DNA of 64,000 nt from an uncultured Eubacteriales bacterium. Its GTDB lineage: Bacteria; Bacillota; Clostridia; Christensenellales; Aristaeellaceae. Both the position numbers and the translations under genes were made by a program. The stretch spans positions 1 through 64,000 of the forward strand of contig CACZHW010000002.1 of NCBI GenBank assembly GCA_902781095.1, in the 5' to 3' direction. Below are positions 46,765 to 55,650 of the stretch, piece after piece (position 1 is the stretch's first letter; each line of letters opens with the position of its first letter). Under the pieces are notes generated by a model that did no database searches, was not told where the DNA came from, and worked only from the letters and a program-made list of their open reading frames with translations.

Positions 46765-47650
46765 AGAGCAATACGCGCGCTACCGCCAGATGACGGAGGA
46801 AACGCTGGATGCACTCCTCAGCGACGGCGCATTCGCACGGATACCGTCGAAGCTGCTTCAGTCCATGCGCTACAGCGCTTTGGCGGGAGGGAAGCGGATC
46901 AGGCCGGTGCTGCTGCTGGCCACTACCGAGATGCTCTCGGGACCGCTGGATGAGGCCAGGGTTCCGGCTGCTGCGCTGGAGATGATCCATACCTATTCGC
47001 TCATCCACGACGACCTGCCGGGGATGGATGATGACGACTACCGGCGCGGACGGCTGACCAATCACAAGGTTTTCGGTGTGGGGCCTGCCATCCTGGCCGG
47101 CGATGCGCTGCTCAACGGGGCGTATGAATGTTTGATCGGCAATGCGCTGCGGTATCCCGCGCACCTGCCGAGGCATGTGCAGGCAATCGCGGCAATCGCG
47201 GGGCGGGCCGGCGTCGGCGGCATGATTGCCGGACAGAGCATTGATCTGGAAAGCGAAGGCAAAGAGCCTGAGCTTGCGACGCTCCGCTATATTCACGAGC
47301 ACAAGACGGCGGATTTGCTAACTGCGCCGCTTGAAGCAGCGGCAGCGATTTCGGGCGCGGATGACGGCAAGCGGGAGGCGCTGCGCCGTTTCGGATACGC
47401 CGTCGGGGTCGCTTTCCAGATTGACGACGATATTCTTGACATCGTTGGAGATGCAGCCCAGATGGGCAAGGCGACCGGTATGGACGCAGCGAGGGGGAAG
47501 ATGACCTGGCCCGCTCTGGCAGGACTGGAGCAGGCCAAGGCGGAATCCGCCGCACTCTGGCGGGAGGCGGAGGAGATGCTGTCCGTCTTCGGCGACAAAG
47601 CGGGCTTCCTGCGGGACTTTGCAGACCACATGACGAAACGGAAGAATTGA
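46754..47650 (+). CDS. ispA: Farnesyl/geranyl diphosphate synthase
   Basis: 298 residues from ATG 46754 (GGAG upstream). SMRYSALAGGKRIRPVLLLA is the basic motif, IHTYSLIHDDLPGMDDDDYR the first Asp-rich motif (DDxxxxD form of short-chain bacterial enzymes), GGMIAGQSIDLESEG follows, and VGVAFQIDDDILDIVGD is the second Asp-rich motif. It makes farnesyl or geranyl diphosphate from IPP and DMAPP; the next gene, dxs, begins the pathway that supplies them. Confidence 0.93.
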   Translation: MTYEEQYARYRQMTEETLDALLSDGAFARIPSKLLQSMRYSALAGGKRIRPVLLLATTEMLSGPLDEARVPAAALEMIHTYSLIHDDLPGMDDDDYRRGRLTNHKVFGVGPAILAGDALLNGAYECLIGNALRYPAHLPRHVQAIAAIAGRAGVGGMIAGQSIDLESEGKEPELATLRYIHEHKTADLLTAPLEAAAAISGADDGKREALRRFGYAVGVAFQIDDDILDIVGDAAQMGKATGMDAARGKMTWPALAGLEQAKAESAALWREAEEMLSVFGDKAGFLRDFADHMTKRKN

Positions 47651-47680
47651 GCGGGGATTCTACGGAAAGGGGGGGATACG

Positions 47681-49588
47681 ATGTCGGTTTTAACGGGAAT
47701 TGCGGGCCCGGAGGACGTAAAAAAGCTCTCAGAGCCTGAATGCCGGGAGCTTGCGGAGGAACTCCGCAGGGAAATCATCGACACGGTATCCCGTCAGGGC
47801 GGGCATCTGGCTTCCAATCTCGGCGTGGTAGAGCTGACCATTGCGCTCCACCGCGCCTTTGAGAGCCCGAAGGACAAGCTGGTGTTTGACGTCGGCCATC
47901 AGGTTTACGCGCACAAGCTGCTGACCGGGCGGGGGGACCGCTTCAAAACCCTGCGCTCCTACGGCGGAATCAGCGGCTTCCCCTGCCGTGCGGAGAGCGA
48001 GCACGACCTGTTTGACACGGGGCATTCTTCAACAGCCATTTCCATGGCGCTAGGTTTGGCGCGTGCGCGGGACCTCAAGGGAGAGGACAGCCACGTGGTG
48101 GCAATCGTCGGGGACGGCGCCCTGACCGGCGGGATGTGCTATGAGGCCATGAATGACGCCGGGAACGCGGGAACGCCGCTGATCGTCGTCCTGAACGACA
48201 ACGAGATGTCCATATCGCCGAACGTGGGCGCGCTGCACAACTACTTCAAACACCTGCGGGCTTCAGCGTCCTGGTACGGGAACAAGCGCCGCGTGCGCAC
48301 GCGAATCGAAAGAATCCCGGTCGTCGGGAAACCGGCTGCGCGCCTGATAGAGAAGATCAAGGACATGGTCAAGAGCGTCACGACGGGCGGTGAACTGTTT
48401 GAGTCGCTGGGGTTCCGCTACTGGGGGCCCTTCGACGGGCATAACATCGAAGAGATGACGCACGTCTTCGAGGAGGCGAAGCAGGTTCGGGATATGCCGC
48501 TGCTGATCCACGTGGTGACACGGAAAGGCAACGGCTATGACTTGGCGGAACGCCAGCCCGAGAAATACCATGGCACGGCCCCTTTCTTTGTGGAAAACGG
48601 GATGAAGCGCAGCCGCGGCAGCGGGAAGAGTGCGGCGCAAGCCGCAGGGGACGCATTGGTCTCCGTGGCGGCAGAAGACGCCCGCGTCGTAGCCATCACC
48701 GCCGCAATGGCGGGCGGAACGGGGCTTACGAAATTCGCATCCTACTACCCGCAGCGCTTCTTTGACGTGGGAATTGCGGAACAGCATGCCCTCAGCATGG
48801 CGGCGGGGCTTGCCCGGGGCGGGTTCAGGCCGTTTTTCGCGGTGTACGCCACCTTCCTGCAGCGCGCATACGATCAATTGATCCACGACGTCTGCCTGCA
48901 GAATCTGCCGGTCTGCGTTCTCGTGGATCATGCAGGCCTGGTGGGGGACGACGGAAAGACTCACCACGGCGTCTTTGTAAGCCAGATGTCGCTTTCCGTG
49001 CCGAACCTGACGGTGCTGGCGCCGAAAGATACGGCGGGCATTGCGCGGGCCATCCGGGCTGCGCTGAAGGCGGACGGGCCCGTTGTGATCGAGTATCCCA
49101 AAGAAGGCATCCCGCCCTGTGAAGGGGAAACGGAAAGCGGCCCGCTCACAGTCGGGCGCTGGCAAATCCTGGCGGAAGGGACGGACTGCGCCCTGCTGGC
49201 CTATGGAAGGATGTGCCTGCAGGCGCTGGAGGCGGCGAAACAACTGAAGGAGCACGGGATTTCGGCGGGCGTCGTGGACTGCTGCTCGCTGAAGCCGATG
49301 GACCTTCCGATGCTGCGGGATTTAAACGGAAAAGGGCTGCTGCTGTTCACCGTCGAGGACGGGCAGGCGATCGGCGGCTTCGGGTCAGAAGTCGCGCGGC
49401 TTTGCATCGCGGAAGGGCTTCGGGCGCCGGCCGGGATCGCCGGTATCGGAGACTGCTTCGTACCGCATGGCCAGGTCGATCAGCTGCTGCAGGACTGCGG
49501 CTTGTCTGCCGGGCAGATAGCCAAGCGGGTGATGAATCAACTGAAGGAGAGAAAGTATGCCGGCGGAGAGGCGAAGGGCGGATGCTGA
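47681..49588 (+). CDS. dxs: 1-Deoxy-D-xylulose-5-phosphate synthase
   Basis: 635 residues. Thiamine-diphosphate enzyme joining pyruvate and glyceraldehyde 3-phosphate at the start of the MEP pathway. Motifs: GHLASNLGVVELTIALHRAF, VFDVGHQVYAHKLLTGR, VAIVGDGALTGGMCYEAMND with a downstream Asn (the ThDP/Mg GDGxLTGG...N site), VVLNDNEMSISPNVGAL, FDVGIAEQHALSMAAGLARG (ThDP Glu), and VCVLVDHAGLVGDDGKTHHG. A G-rich ribosome-binding site precedes ATG 47681. It overlaps tlyA by 32 bases. Confidence 0.95.
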   Translation: MSVLTGIAGPEDVKKLSEPECRELAEELRREIIDTVSRQGGHLASNLGVVELTIALHRAFESPKDKLVFDVGHQVYAHKLLTGRGDRFKTLRSYGGISGFPCRAESEHDLFDTGHSSTAISMALGLARARDLKGEDSHVVAIVGDGALTGGMCYEAMNDAGNAGTPLIVVLNDNEMSISPNVGALHNYFKHLRASASWYGNKRRVRTRIERIPVVGKPAARLIEKIKDMVKSVTTGGELFESLGFRYWGPFDGHNIEEMTHVFEEAKQVRDMPLLIHVVTRKGNGYDLAERQPEKYHGTAPFFVENGMKRSRGSGKSAAQAAGDALVSVAAEDARVVAITAAMAGGTGLTKFASYYPQRFFDVGIAEQHALSMAAGLARGGFRPFFAVYATFLQRAYDQLIHDVCLQNLPVCVLVDHAGLVGDDGKTHHGVFVSQMSLSVPNLTVLAPKDTAGIARAIRAALKADGPVVIEYPKEGIPPCEGETESGPLTVGRWQILAEGTDCALLAYGRMCLQALEAAKQLKEHGISAGVVDCCSLKPMDLPMLRDLNGKGLLLFTVEDGQAIGGFGSEVARLCIAEGLRAPAGIAGIGDCFVPHGQVDQLLQDCGLSAGQIAKRVMNQLKERKYAGGEAKGGC

Positions 49589-50384
49589 ACTGGTTGAGCG
49601 CGGCCTTGCGGAAAGCCGTGAAAAAGCGCGGGCGCTTATCATGGCAGGTCAGGCTTACAGCGGTGAAAAGAAAATCGAAAAACCTTCCGAGCTGATCGCG
49701 GCAGAGGCTGAACTCCACATCAAGGGCGGCGGGCCCAGATATGTCAGCCGCGGTGCGCTGAAACTGGAAAAGGGACTCGCGGTTTTCGGCGTCCGGGCAC
49801 AGGGACGGACCGCTATGGACCTGGGTGCCTCAACCGGCGGCTTTACCGACGTGCTGCTGCAGAACGGAGCGTCTCTCGTGTATGCCGTCGACGTGGGCTA
49901 CGGACAGCTGGACTGGAAGCTGCGCAACGATCCGCGGGTCAGGGTGATGGAGCGCTTCAACGCGCGCTATGTCACGGCAGGCGATTTTGACGTCCGGCCG
50001 ACGCTTGCCGTCATGGACGTATCCTTCATTTCCATCACCAAGATCCTGCCGGCAGCCTGTGCGGTGCTCGGAGACGGGGGCGAGTTCATTACGCTGATCA
50101 AACCGCAGTTTGAAGCCGGCAGGGAACGCGTCGGTAAGAAAGGCGTGGTCCGTGATCCGGCTGTCCACATGGACGTGGTAGAGATGATCCGGCATTTCGT
50201 CAGGGAAGAAGTCGGCTGGGTGATGCATCAGCTGTCCTTCTCTCCGATTACCGGACCGGAGGGCAACATCGAGTTTCTGGCACACCTGACGCCGGGCGGG
50301 TCGGAAGTGCCGGAGGAAGCGGTTGAAAACACGGTGCGGGAGGCCCATCTCTCGCTTGGCAGGAAGGCAGATGCGGAGCGATGA
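49557..50384 (+). CDS. tlyA: TlyA-family rRNA 2'-O-methyltransferase
   Basis: 275 residues. An N-terminal S4 RNA-binding domain (~1-62: RRADAELVERGLAESREKAR, ALIMAGQAYSGEKKIEKP) is joined to an FtsJ-type methyltransferase: RYVSRGALKLEKGLAVFG, TAMDLGASTGGFTDVLLQNG (SAM loop), VYAVDVGYGQLDWKLRND, LAVMDVSFISITKILPA, ITLIKPQFEAGRERVGKKGV (catalytic Lys). Known members methylate rRNA Cys at 2'-O; some are haemolysin-like only by name. Its stop overlaps the nadK start. Confidence 0.9.
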   Translation: MPAERRRADAELVERGLAESREKARALIMAGQAYSGEKKIEKPSELIAAEAELHIKGGGPRYVSRGALKLEKGLAVFGVRAQGRTAMDLGASTGGFTDVLLQNGASLVYAVDVGYGQLDWKLRNDPRVRVMERFNARYVTAGDFDVRPTLAVMDVSFISITKILPAACAVLGDGGEFITLIKPQFEAGRERVGKKGVVRDPAVHMDVVEMIRHFVREEVGWVMHQLSFSPITGPEGNIEFLAHLTPGGSEVPEEAVENTVREAHLSLGRKADAER

Positions 50385-51253
50385 TCAGACGGGCGGTATT
50401 CTATCTCAATCACGTCAAAACGGACGTCTTCCAGACGGCGAAGGAATGTGCCGCGGTCTGCAGGAGATACGGCATTGCGCCGCTTCTGCTTTCAGCTGAC
50501 GAAGAGGCGTGGCGCACACGGTTTTCGGAAGAACCGCCGGAAACGGTGGACATGCCGGCACAGGCAGACGCTATCTTCGTTTTCGGCGGGGACGGCACGG
50601 TGCTCCGGGCGATGGATGAATATGTGGAGCTTGGGCGGCCGTTTCTGGGCATCAATCTGGGGCGGCTCGGCTTCCTGCCGGAAGTGCAGACGGGTGAAAT
50701 GGACGCGGCCATCGAGCGCGTCTCCCGCGGAGCATATACGCTGGAGCACCGGATGATGCTGAGTTATACCGCGGAAAGTCGGACGGGACGGATTTCCGGA
50801 TACGCGACCAACGAGGTGTCGGTATCAAGGGGACTCTCCCAGCGGATGATCGCGATGGACGTCCGCGCCGACGGCGTCCTGGTTGAGCACTATATCGCGG
50901 ACGGCGTGCTTGCGGCCAGTCCGACGGGCTCGACGGCGTATTCGCTTTCAGCAGGCGGTCCGATCATCAGCCCGGACGTCCAGTGCCTGCTGGTAAATCC
51001 GATTTGTCCGCATACGCTGGTTTCCCGGCCGATCATCCTGTCCGACCGCTGCGAACTGGAAATCAACCTCAACATGCGGGAGAAGCGGGAAGGCATCCAG
51101 CTCTCCGCGGACGGCGTAACGCTGTGCGAACTGTCGGTGGGGGACCGGGTGCTTCTCCGCAGGTCGCCCAGCGATGCCCTGATGCTCCGGCTGGGTACGG
51201 AACGGAATTTCTACAGCCTGCTCAAGAGCAAGCTGGTTCAATCTTATCTGTAA
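50381..51253 (+). CDS. nadK: NAD kinase
   Basis: 290 residues. DAIFVFGGDGTVLRAMDEYV is the GGDGT motif, FLGINLGRLGFLPEVQTGEM the second conserved loop, YATNEVSVSRG the NE/D motif, and YIADGVLAASPTGSTAYSLS then AGGPIISP the glycine-rich NAD site. Phosphorylates NAD to NADP. ATG 50381 overlaps the tlyA stop. Confidence 0.94.
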   Translation: MIRRAVFYLNHVKTDVFQTAKECAAVCRRYGIAPLLLSADEEAWRTRFSEEPPETVDMPAQADAIFVFGGDGTVLRAMDEYVELGRPFLGINLGRLGFLPEVQTGEMDAAIERVSRGAYTLEHRMMLSYTAESRTGRISGYATNEVSVSRGLSQRMIAMDVRADGVLVEHYIADGVLAASPTGSTAYSLSAGGPIISPDVQCLLVNPICPHTLVSRPIILSDRCELEINLNMREKREGIQLSADGVTLCELSVGDRVLLRRSPSDALMLRLGTERNFYSLLKSKLVQSYL

Positions 51254-51304
51254 CCGGGCAGAGGAATCGAAACCCGGATCATGATCGACAACAGGGGGGT
51301 AAAG

Positions 51305-51754
51305 ATGAAAGGCAGCAGACAGAACCTGATCTCGGAGATCATCACAAGCCGTTGCATCCGCACGCAGGAGGAACTTGCGTCTGCCCTGCAGGAGCGGGGC
51401 GTCAGCGTCACGCAGGCGACCATATCGCGCGACATCAAGGAGATGCATCTGGTAAAGGGCCTTGCGGAAGACGGAACGTACCGTTACATCCTGGGCGAAC
51501 AGGGCGATTCCGGCGTCAGCGACCGGCTGATCCGTATGCTTGCCGATTCCGTCGTCAGCATGGACAGCGCGGCGAACCTTATCGTCGTGCGGACGCTTTC
51601 CGGCAGCGCGCACGTCGCGGGCGAGGCGATCGACAGCTTGAAGTGGCCGGAGATCGTGGGAACCATCGCGGGGGACAATACGATCCTGATCATCGTCCGT
51701 ACGGAGGAAAACGTAAAGGAGATCCTGCAGCGTTTCGAGGGGATTCTCGGCTGA
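51305..51754 (+). CDS. argR: Arginine repressor ArgR/AhrC
   Basis: 149 residues from ATG 51305 with a G-rich site upstream. The N-terminal winged helix (LISEIITSRCIRTQEELASA, VTQATISRDIKEMHLVKGL) binds ARG boxes. The C-terminal hexamerisation/arginine domain has SMDSAANLIVVRTLSGSAHV and EIVGTIAGDNTILIIVRTEE with the GDDTI/GDNTI arginine-site Asp. It is located before recN, as in Bacillus and most Clostridia. Confidence 0.94.
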   Translation: MKGSRQNLISEIITSRCIRTQEELASALQERGVSVTQATISRDIKEMHLVKGLAEDGTYRYILGEQGDSGVSDRLIRMLADSVVSMDSAANLIVVRTLSGSAHVAGEAIDSLKWPEIVGTIAGDNTILIIVRTEENVKEILQRFEGILG

Positions 51755-51784
51755 TCCGAAGCGGCAGGTGAAAGGAGAAGGCAT

Positions 51785-53518
51785 ATGCTCTTGCAGCTGG
51801 GCATCCGGAATCTTGCACTGATCCGTGAGATGGAACTGGCGTTTCATCCCGGGCTCAATGTCCTGACAGGAGAAACGGGGGCAGGCAAATCCATCGTCGT
51901 GGACGCGGTCAATCTCGTGCTGGGGGAGCGTGCGGCGCGCGAGCTGATCGCAGCCGGGCAGGAGAAGGCACGCGTGGAAGCCGTATTCGATTTGCAGGGC
52001 AACGAGCAGGCTGTCGCATTGCTGCGGGAACTGCAGCTGGAAGGGGATGAGGATACCGTCTCCATTTCCAGGGAGCTGACGGAAAGCGGCCGTAATCTCT
52101 GCCGGATCAACGGCACCCTCGTGCCGCTGCAGACGCTGAAAACGGTCTCCCAGCAGTTGCTGGATATCCATGGACAGCATGAACACCAGCTGCTGCTCGA
52201 CAGCCGCAACCATATCGCCTATCTGGACGCCTATGCCGCAGAAGGGATACAGCCGCAGAAGGATGTTGTCGCTGCGTTGTTTGCGCAGTGGAACGCCGCG
52301 CGCAAAAAGCTGGAAAGGCTCCGCAGCAGCGTCGCGGAGCGCGAACAGCGCATCGACATGCTGCGCTTTCAGTCTGAGGAGCTGGAAGCGGCCGGCCTGC
52401 GGGAGGGGGAGACAGAGGAATTGGAAAGCAGGCGCAGCTTTTACCGAAATGCGGACAAGATCATGTCCGCTTTCGCGGAGGCGTGCGCATGGCTTGCGAA
52501 CGGAACGGAAGACGGCGGCTCCGCCTGCGATTTGCTTCGCAGCGGCGTCGCTGCGCTTGCGCCGGTTTCCGATCTGGACGAACGGTATGCGGCGCTGTAT
52601 ACGCGCCTGGACAGCCTCTATTACGAGGTTGAAGATGCGGTGGGAGAGCTGACCGATCTGCGCGACGGCATGGAGTTTGACCGGGAAGAGGCAGACCGCG
52701 TGGAAAGCCGGCTGGACCAGCTGCACAGGCTGGGCCGGAAGTACGGCGGAAACGCGACGGAGATGCTCCGGCATCTTGAGAAGATTCGTGAAGAACTCTC
52801 GGAACTGCAGAATTCCGAAGAAGAAAGCGGACAGCTGGAAAAGGAAGAAGCCCGGCTGCGCAGGGGCCTTACGGAAGAGTGTGACAGGCTGACGGCGATG
52901 AGAAAAGCGGCAGCCGGCCGTTTCGAGCGGGAGATGGAATTGCAGCTGCGGGACCTGGGGATGAAAAATGCCCGGATCACCGTCGACTTCAGGGAAGAGG
53001 ACGGGGCAGATACGCATTTCACATCGAACGGAAAGGACAAGGTGGAGTTCCTTTTCAGCGCAAACCTCGGACAGGAGGTCAGGCCGCTGGCCAGAATTGC
53101 GTCCGGCGGTGAGCTTTCGCGGATCATGCTGGCGCTGAAGAATCTGTCCGCCAGGAAACCGGGCGTCCCCAGAAGCATGGTGTTTGACGAAATCGATACC
53201 GGCATCAGCGGTCGGATGGCGCAGGTGGTGGCAGAGAAGATGTGTGAAATCGGGGACCATCATCAGGTGATCTGTGTGACGCATCTGCCGCAGATCGCTG
53301 CCATGGCGGACGAGCAGTACCTAGTGACAAAACTGGAGCAGGACGGGCAGACCCATACGGAAGTCCGCAGGCTTTCCGGCGAGCAGCGGGCGCAGGAACT
53401 GGCGCGCATGGTCGGCGGGGCGGCAGGCGGAGAGAGCGGGATCAGCCACGCCAGGCACATGCTGGAGGAAGCGGAGGCGCGCAAGCGCGAGCTGCGGGCC
53501 GTTCTGGAGACGCATTAA
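51785..53518 (+). CDS. recN: DNA repair protein RecN
   Basis: 577 residues. An SMC-like ATPase with N-terminal LGIRNLALIREMELAFHPGL and LTGETGAGKSIVVDAVNLVL (Walker A), then QQLLDIHGQHEHQLLLDSRN, two coiled-coil arms with charged heptads (~150-350), and C-terminal RIASGGELSRIMLALKNLSA (signature), MVFDEIDTGISGRMAQVVAE (Walker B), VICVTHLPQIAAMADEQYLV. It acts at double-strand breaks. It closes the operon. Confidence 0.94.
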   Translation: MLLQLGIRNLALIREMELAFHPGLNVLTGETGAGKSIVVDAVNLVLGERAARELIAAGQEKARVEAVFDLQGNEQAVALLRELQLEGDEDTVSISRELTESGRNLCRINGTLVPLQTLKTVSQQLLDIHGQHEHQLLLDSRNHIAYLDAYAAEGIQPQKDVVAALFAQWNAARKKLERLRSSVAEREQRIDMLRFQSEELEAAGLREGETEELESRRSFYRNADKIMSAFAEACAWLANGTEDGGSACDLLRSGVAALAPVSDLDERYAALYTRLDSLYYEVEDAVGELTDLRDGMEFDREEADRVESRLDQLHRLGRKYGGNATEMLRHLEKIREELSELQNSEEESGQLEKEEARLRRGLTEECDRLTAMRKAAAGRFEREMELQLRDLGMKNARITVDFREEDGADTHFTSNGKDKVEFLFSANLGQEVRPLARIASGGELSRIMLALKNLSARKPGVPRSMVFDEIDTGISGRMAQVVAEKMCEIGDHHQVICVTHLPQIAAMADEQYLVTKLEQDGQTHTEVRRLSGEQRAQELARMVGGAAGGESGISHARHMLEEAEARKRELRAVLETH

Positions 53519-53531
53519 CCTGCGGAAGCGG

Positions 53532-53560
53532 TTGAAATCGCCCAAGGGTTGTGTTATACT
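53532..53560 (+). promoter_or_regulatory. Promoter of the YegP-like gene
   Basis: TTGAAA (53532-53537), 17-base spacer, TATACT (53555-53560), about 50 bases before the start codon. Confidence 0.65.
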
Positions 53561-53611
53561 TTTATCAGCGAAATAGGCAGGCAGAGCCTGCGCAAAAAGG
53601 AGAGAGCGATC

Positions 53612-53989
53612 ATGGGAAAGTTTGTCATCCGCACCACCCCTACGGGCGTCAAGTTCGACCTGAAGGCCGGCAATGGCGAGCCAATCTCCACCTCTGAGGT
53701 GTACAAGTCCGAAAAGTCCTGCCGCGCCGGCATCGCGAGCGTGAAGAAGAACGCCCCGATCGCCGAAATCGAGGATACGACCCAGGAAGGGTACGCCAAG
53801 GTCAAGCATCCCAAGTTCCAGGTTTATCTGGACAAATCGGGCAATCACCGTTTCCGCCTGCGTGCGACGAACGGGCAGATTATCGCCTCCTGCGGCGAGC
53901 CGTACAGCAGCCTTAAAGCCTGCCTGAACGGCATTGAAAGCGTGAAGCGCAATGCGCCTGAAGCGGCGGTTGAAAAAGCTGAAGGCTGA
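53612..53989 (+). CDS. YegP-family protein with two DUF1508 repeats
   Basis: 125 residues from ATG 53612 (AAGGAGAG upstream). Two tandem DUF1508 units are visible: GKFVIRTTPTGVKFDLKAGN then GIASVKKNAPIAEIED, and HPKFQVYLDKSGNHRFRLRA then GIESVKRNAPEAAVE. Each has the 'F.....G...F.L.A.NG..I..S..Y.S...C..GI.SVk.NA' pattern. Small, soluble and probably abundant given its strong consensus promoter and terminator. Its function is unknown; related proteins are linked to stress. Confidence 0.85.
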   Translation: MGKFVIRTTPTGVKFDLKAGNGEPISTSEVYKSEKSCRAGIASVKKNAPIAEIEDTTQEGYAKVKHPKFQVYLDKSGNHRFRLRATNGQIIASCGEPYSSLKACLNGIESVKRNAPEAAVEKAEG

Positions 53990-54002
53990 CAAGGAAAGAC
54001 AA

Positions 54003-54034
54003 GGCTCCCCGGCGATGCCGGGGAGCCGGTTTTA
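54003..54034 (+). terminator. Terminator of the YegP-like gene
   Basis: GGCTCCCCGGC pairs perfectly with GCCGGGGAGCC (54003-54013, 54017-54027) around a GAT loop, followed by GGTTTTAT. Confidence 0.85.
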
Positions 54035-54038
54035 TGAA

Positions 54039-54075
54039 AAAGCAGCCCTGCCGATTAACTCGGCGGGGCTGCTTT
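54039..54075 (-). terminator. Terminator of the liv operon
   Basis: A 15-base-pair stem with one G-U pair (54039-54053 with 54061-54075, loop ATTAACT), flanked on both sides by A or T runs so it can act in both directions. It lies 13 bases after the livF stop. Confidence 0.8.
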
Positions 54076-54087
54076 CTATCCGGCTGA

Positions 54088-54792
54088 TCAGCCGAGGTAC
54101 GCCTTGCGCACGTCATTGTCGTGCATGAGTTCTTCCGCACTGCCGGATTTGGAGATGCTCCCGGTTTCCAGAACATAAGCCTGGCTGGCGATGGAGAGCG
54201 CCATCTGCGCGTTCTGTTCGACCAGCAGGATGGTCGTGCCGGCCTCGTGCAGTTCCTGGATGATATCGAAGATCTGTTCGACGAGAATGGGGGCCAGGCC
54301 CATGGAAGGCTCGTCGAGCATCAGCAGCCGGGGTTTGCTCATCAGGGCGCGCCCCATCGCGAGCATCTGCTGCTCGCCGCCGGACAGGGTGCCGGCGACC
54401 TGACGCTGGCGCTCTTTCAGGCGAGGGAAGCGGGTAAAAACGTTCTCCAGAGAGGTGTCCAGTTCCGAAGCGGGGCGCGTGTAGCCGCCCATCTCCAGGT
54501 TCTCGCGGACGGTCAGCTGCTGGAAGATGCGCCGGCCCTCCGGACACAGGGCAAGCCCCTGGGAGATGACGCGGCTCGCCTTCAGCGTGGTGATGTCCTT
54601 CCCGGCAAACTCGATGTGTCCCTGGCGCGGATTGAGGAGCCCGGCGATCGTATTCAGCGTCGTTGACTTGCCGGCGCCGTTGGCGCCGATCAGTGTGACG
54701 ATTTCGTTTTCTTCGACCTCGAAGGAGACGCCCTTGATGGCGTGGATGCTGCCGTAATAGACGTGCAGATCGGTGACTTTCAGCAGACTCAC
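54088..54792 (-). CDS. livF: Branched-chain amino acid ABC transporter ATPase LivF
   Basis: 234 residues. Walker A is LIGANGAGKSTTLNTIAGLL, the signature is GTLSGGEQQMLAMGRALMSK, and Walker B is PRLLMLDEPSMGLAPILVEQ. The LivF-specific end LEMGGYTRPASELD and EGRRIFQQLTVRENL are present. It energises the permease pair LivHM together with LivG. Four bases separate it from livG. Confidence 0.93.
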   Translation of the reverse strand: MSLLKVTDLHVYYGSIHAIKGVSFEVEENEIVTLIGANGAGKSTTLNTIAGLLNPRQGHIEFAGKDITTLKASRVISQGLALCPEGRRIFQQLTVRENLEMGGYTRPASELDTSLENVFTRFPRLKERQRQVAGTLSGGEQQMLAMGRALMSKPRLLMLDEPSMGLAPILVEQIFDIIQELHEAGTTILLVEQNAQMALSIASQAYVLETGSISKSGSAEELMHDNDVRKAYLG

Positions 54793-54795
54793 CGC

Positions 54796-55650
54796 TTACG
54801 CCTCCTTCCGCTTGCCCAGATAGGCTTCGATGACGACGGGATTGTTCTGGATATCCTCCGGCGTTCCTTTTGCAATGACTTTGCCGAAGTTCAGGACGCA
54901 GATGCCCTCGCAAATGCCCATGACCAGCTTCATGTCGTGTTCGATCAGCAGAACGGCGATCTTGAAGCGGTCGCGGATCTTCACGATGTTTGCCATCAAT
55001 TCCTCGGTCTCGTGCGGGTTCATGCCTGCGGCAGGCTCGTCCAGCAGCAGGAGGCTCGGGTTGGTGGCCAGGGCGCGGACGATTTCCAGCCGGCGCTGGG
55101 CGCCGTAGGGGAGAGAGCCCGCGCGGACGCCGGCCAGATCCTCCATGTCAAAGATGGAGAGCAGATCCATCGCGCGCTCGTGCTGGCGGCGTTCTCCGGC
55201 CCAGTAAGAGGGCAGACGAAGAATTCCGCTTGCCATGCCGTACTGAATCTGGTTGTGGAGGCCGATGCGCACGTTGTCTTCCACGGACATCTTGTCAAAC
55301 AACCGGATATTCTGGAAGGTGCGCGCGATGCCCATCTTGCTGGCCTGGGCCGTGTTCATGCCGGCCGTATCGTGTCCGTTGATGAGGATGGTGCCCATGG
55401 TCGGCTGGTATACCTTGGTGAGCAGGTTGAACACGGTGGTCTTTCCGGCGCCGTTCGGGCCGATCAGGCCCGCGATCTCGGTTTTGCCGATGATGAGGTT
55501 GAAATCATCCACGGCCTGCAGGCCGCCGAAACTGATGCCGAGGTTGCGTGTTTCGAGGACGGGGCGCTCGCCGACGTCGCGTTCCGGGACGATGCCGTGG
55601 CTGGGTGCAGGCACCATTTTGGTAGGGGTGCGCTTAAACGACTCGCTCAT
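54796..55650 (-). CDS. livG: Branched-chain amino acid ABC transporter ATPase LivG
   Basis: 284 residues, slightly long because of a ~25-residue N-terminal extension before LETRNLGISFGGLQAVDDFN. Walker A is LIGPNGAGKTTVFNLLTKVY. LivG-type region: MGIARTFQNIRLFDKMSVED; signature LPYGAQRRLEIVRALATNPS; Walker B LLLLDEPAAGMNPHETEELM. It ends with the LivG C-terminal GTPEDIQNNPVVIEAYLGKR. Its ATG abuts the livM stop. Confidence 0.93.
   Translation of the reverse strand: MSESFKRTPTKMVPAPSHGIVPERDVGERPVLETRNLGISFGGLQAVDDFNLIIGKTEIAGLIGPNGAGKTTVFNLLTKVYQPTMGTILINGHDTAGMNTAQASKMGIARTFQNIRLFDKMSVEDNVRIGLHNQIQYGMASGILRLPSYWAGERRQHERAMDLLSIFDMEDLAGVRAGSLPYGAQRRLEIVRALATNPSLLLLDEPAAGMNPHETEELMANIVKIRDRFKIAVLLIEHDMKLVMGICEGICVLNFGKVIAKGTPEDIQNNPVVIEAYLGKRKEA

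Noticed and set aside
50948..53284. Minus-strand open frame of 778 codons opposite nadK, argR and recN
   Set aside because: It is the mirror of high-GC coding sequence, lacks a ribosome-binding site and any domain, and three well-supported genes occupy the other strand.
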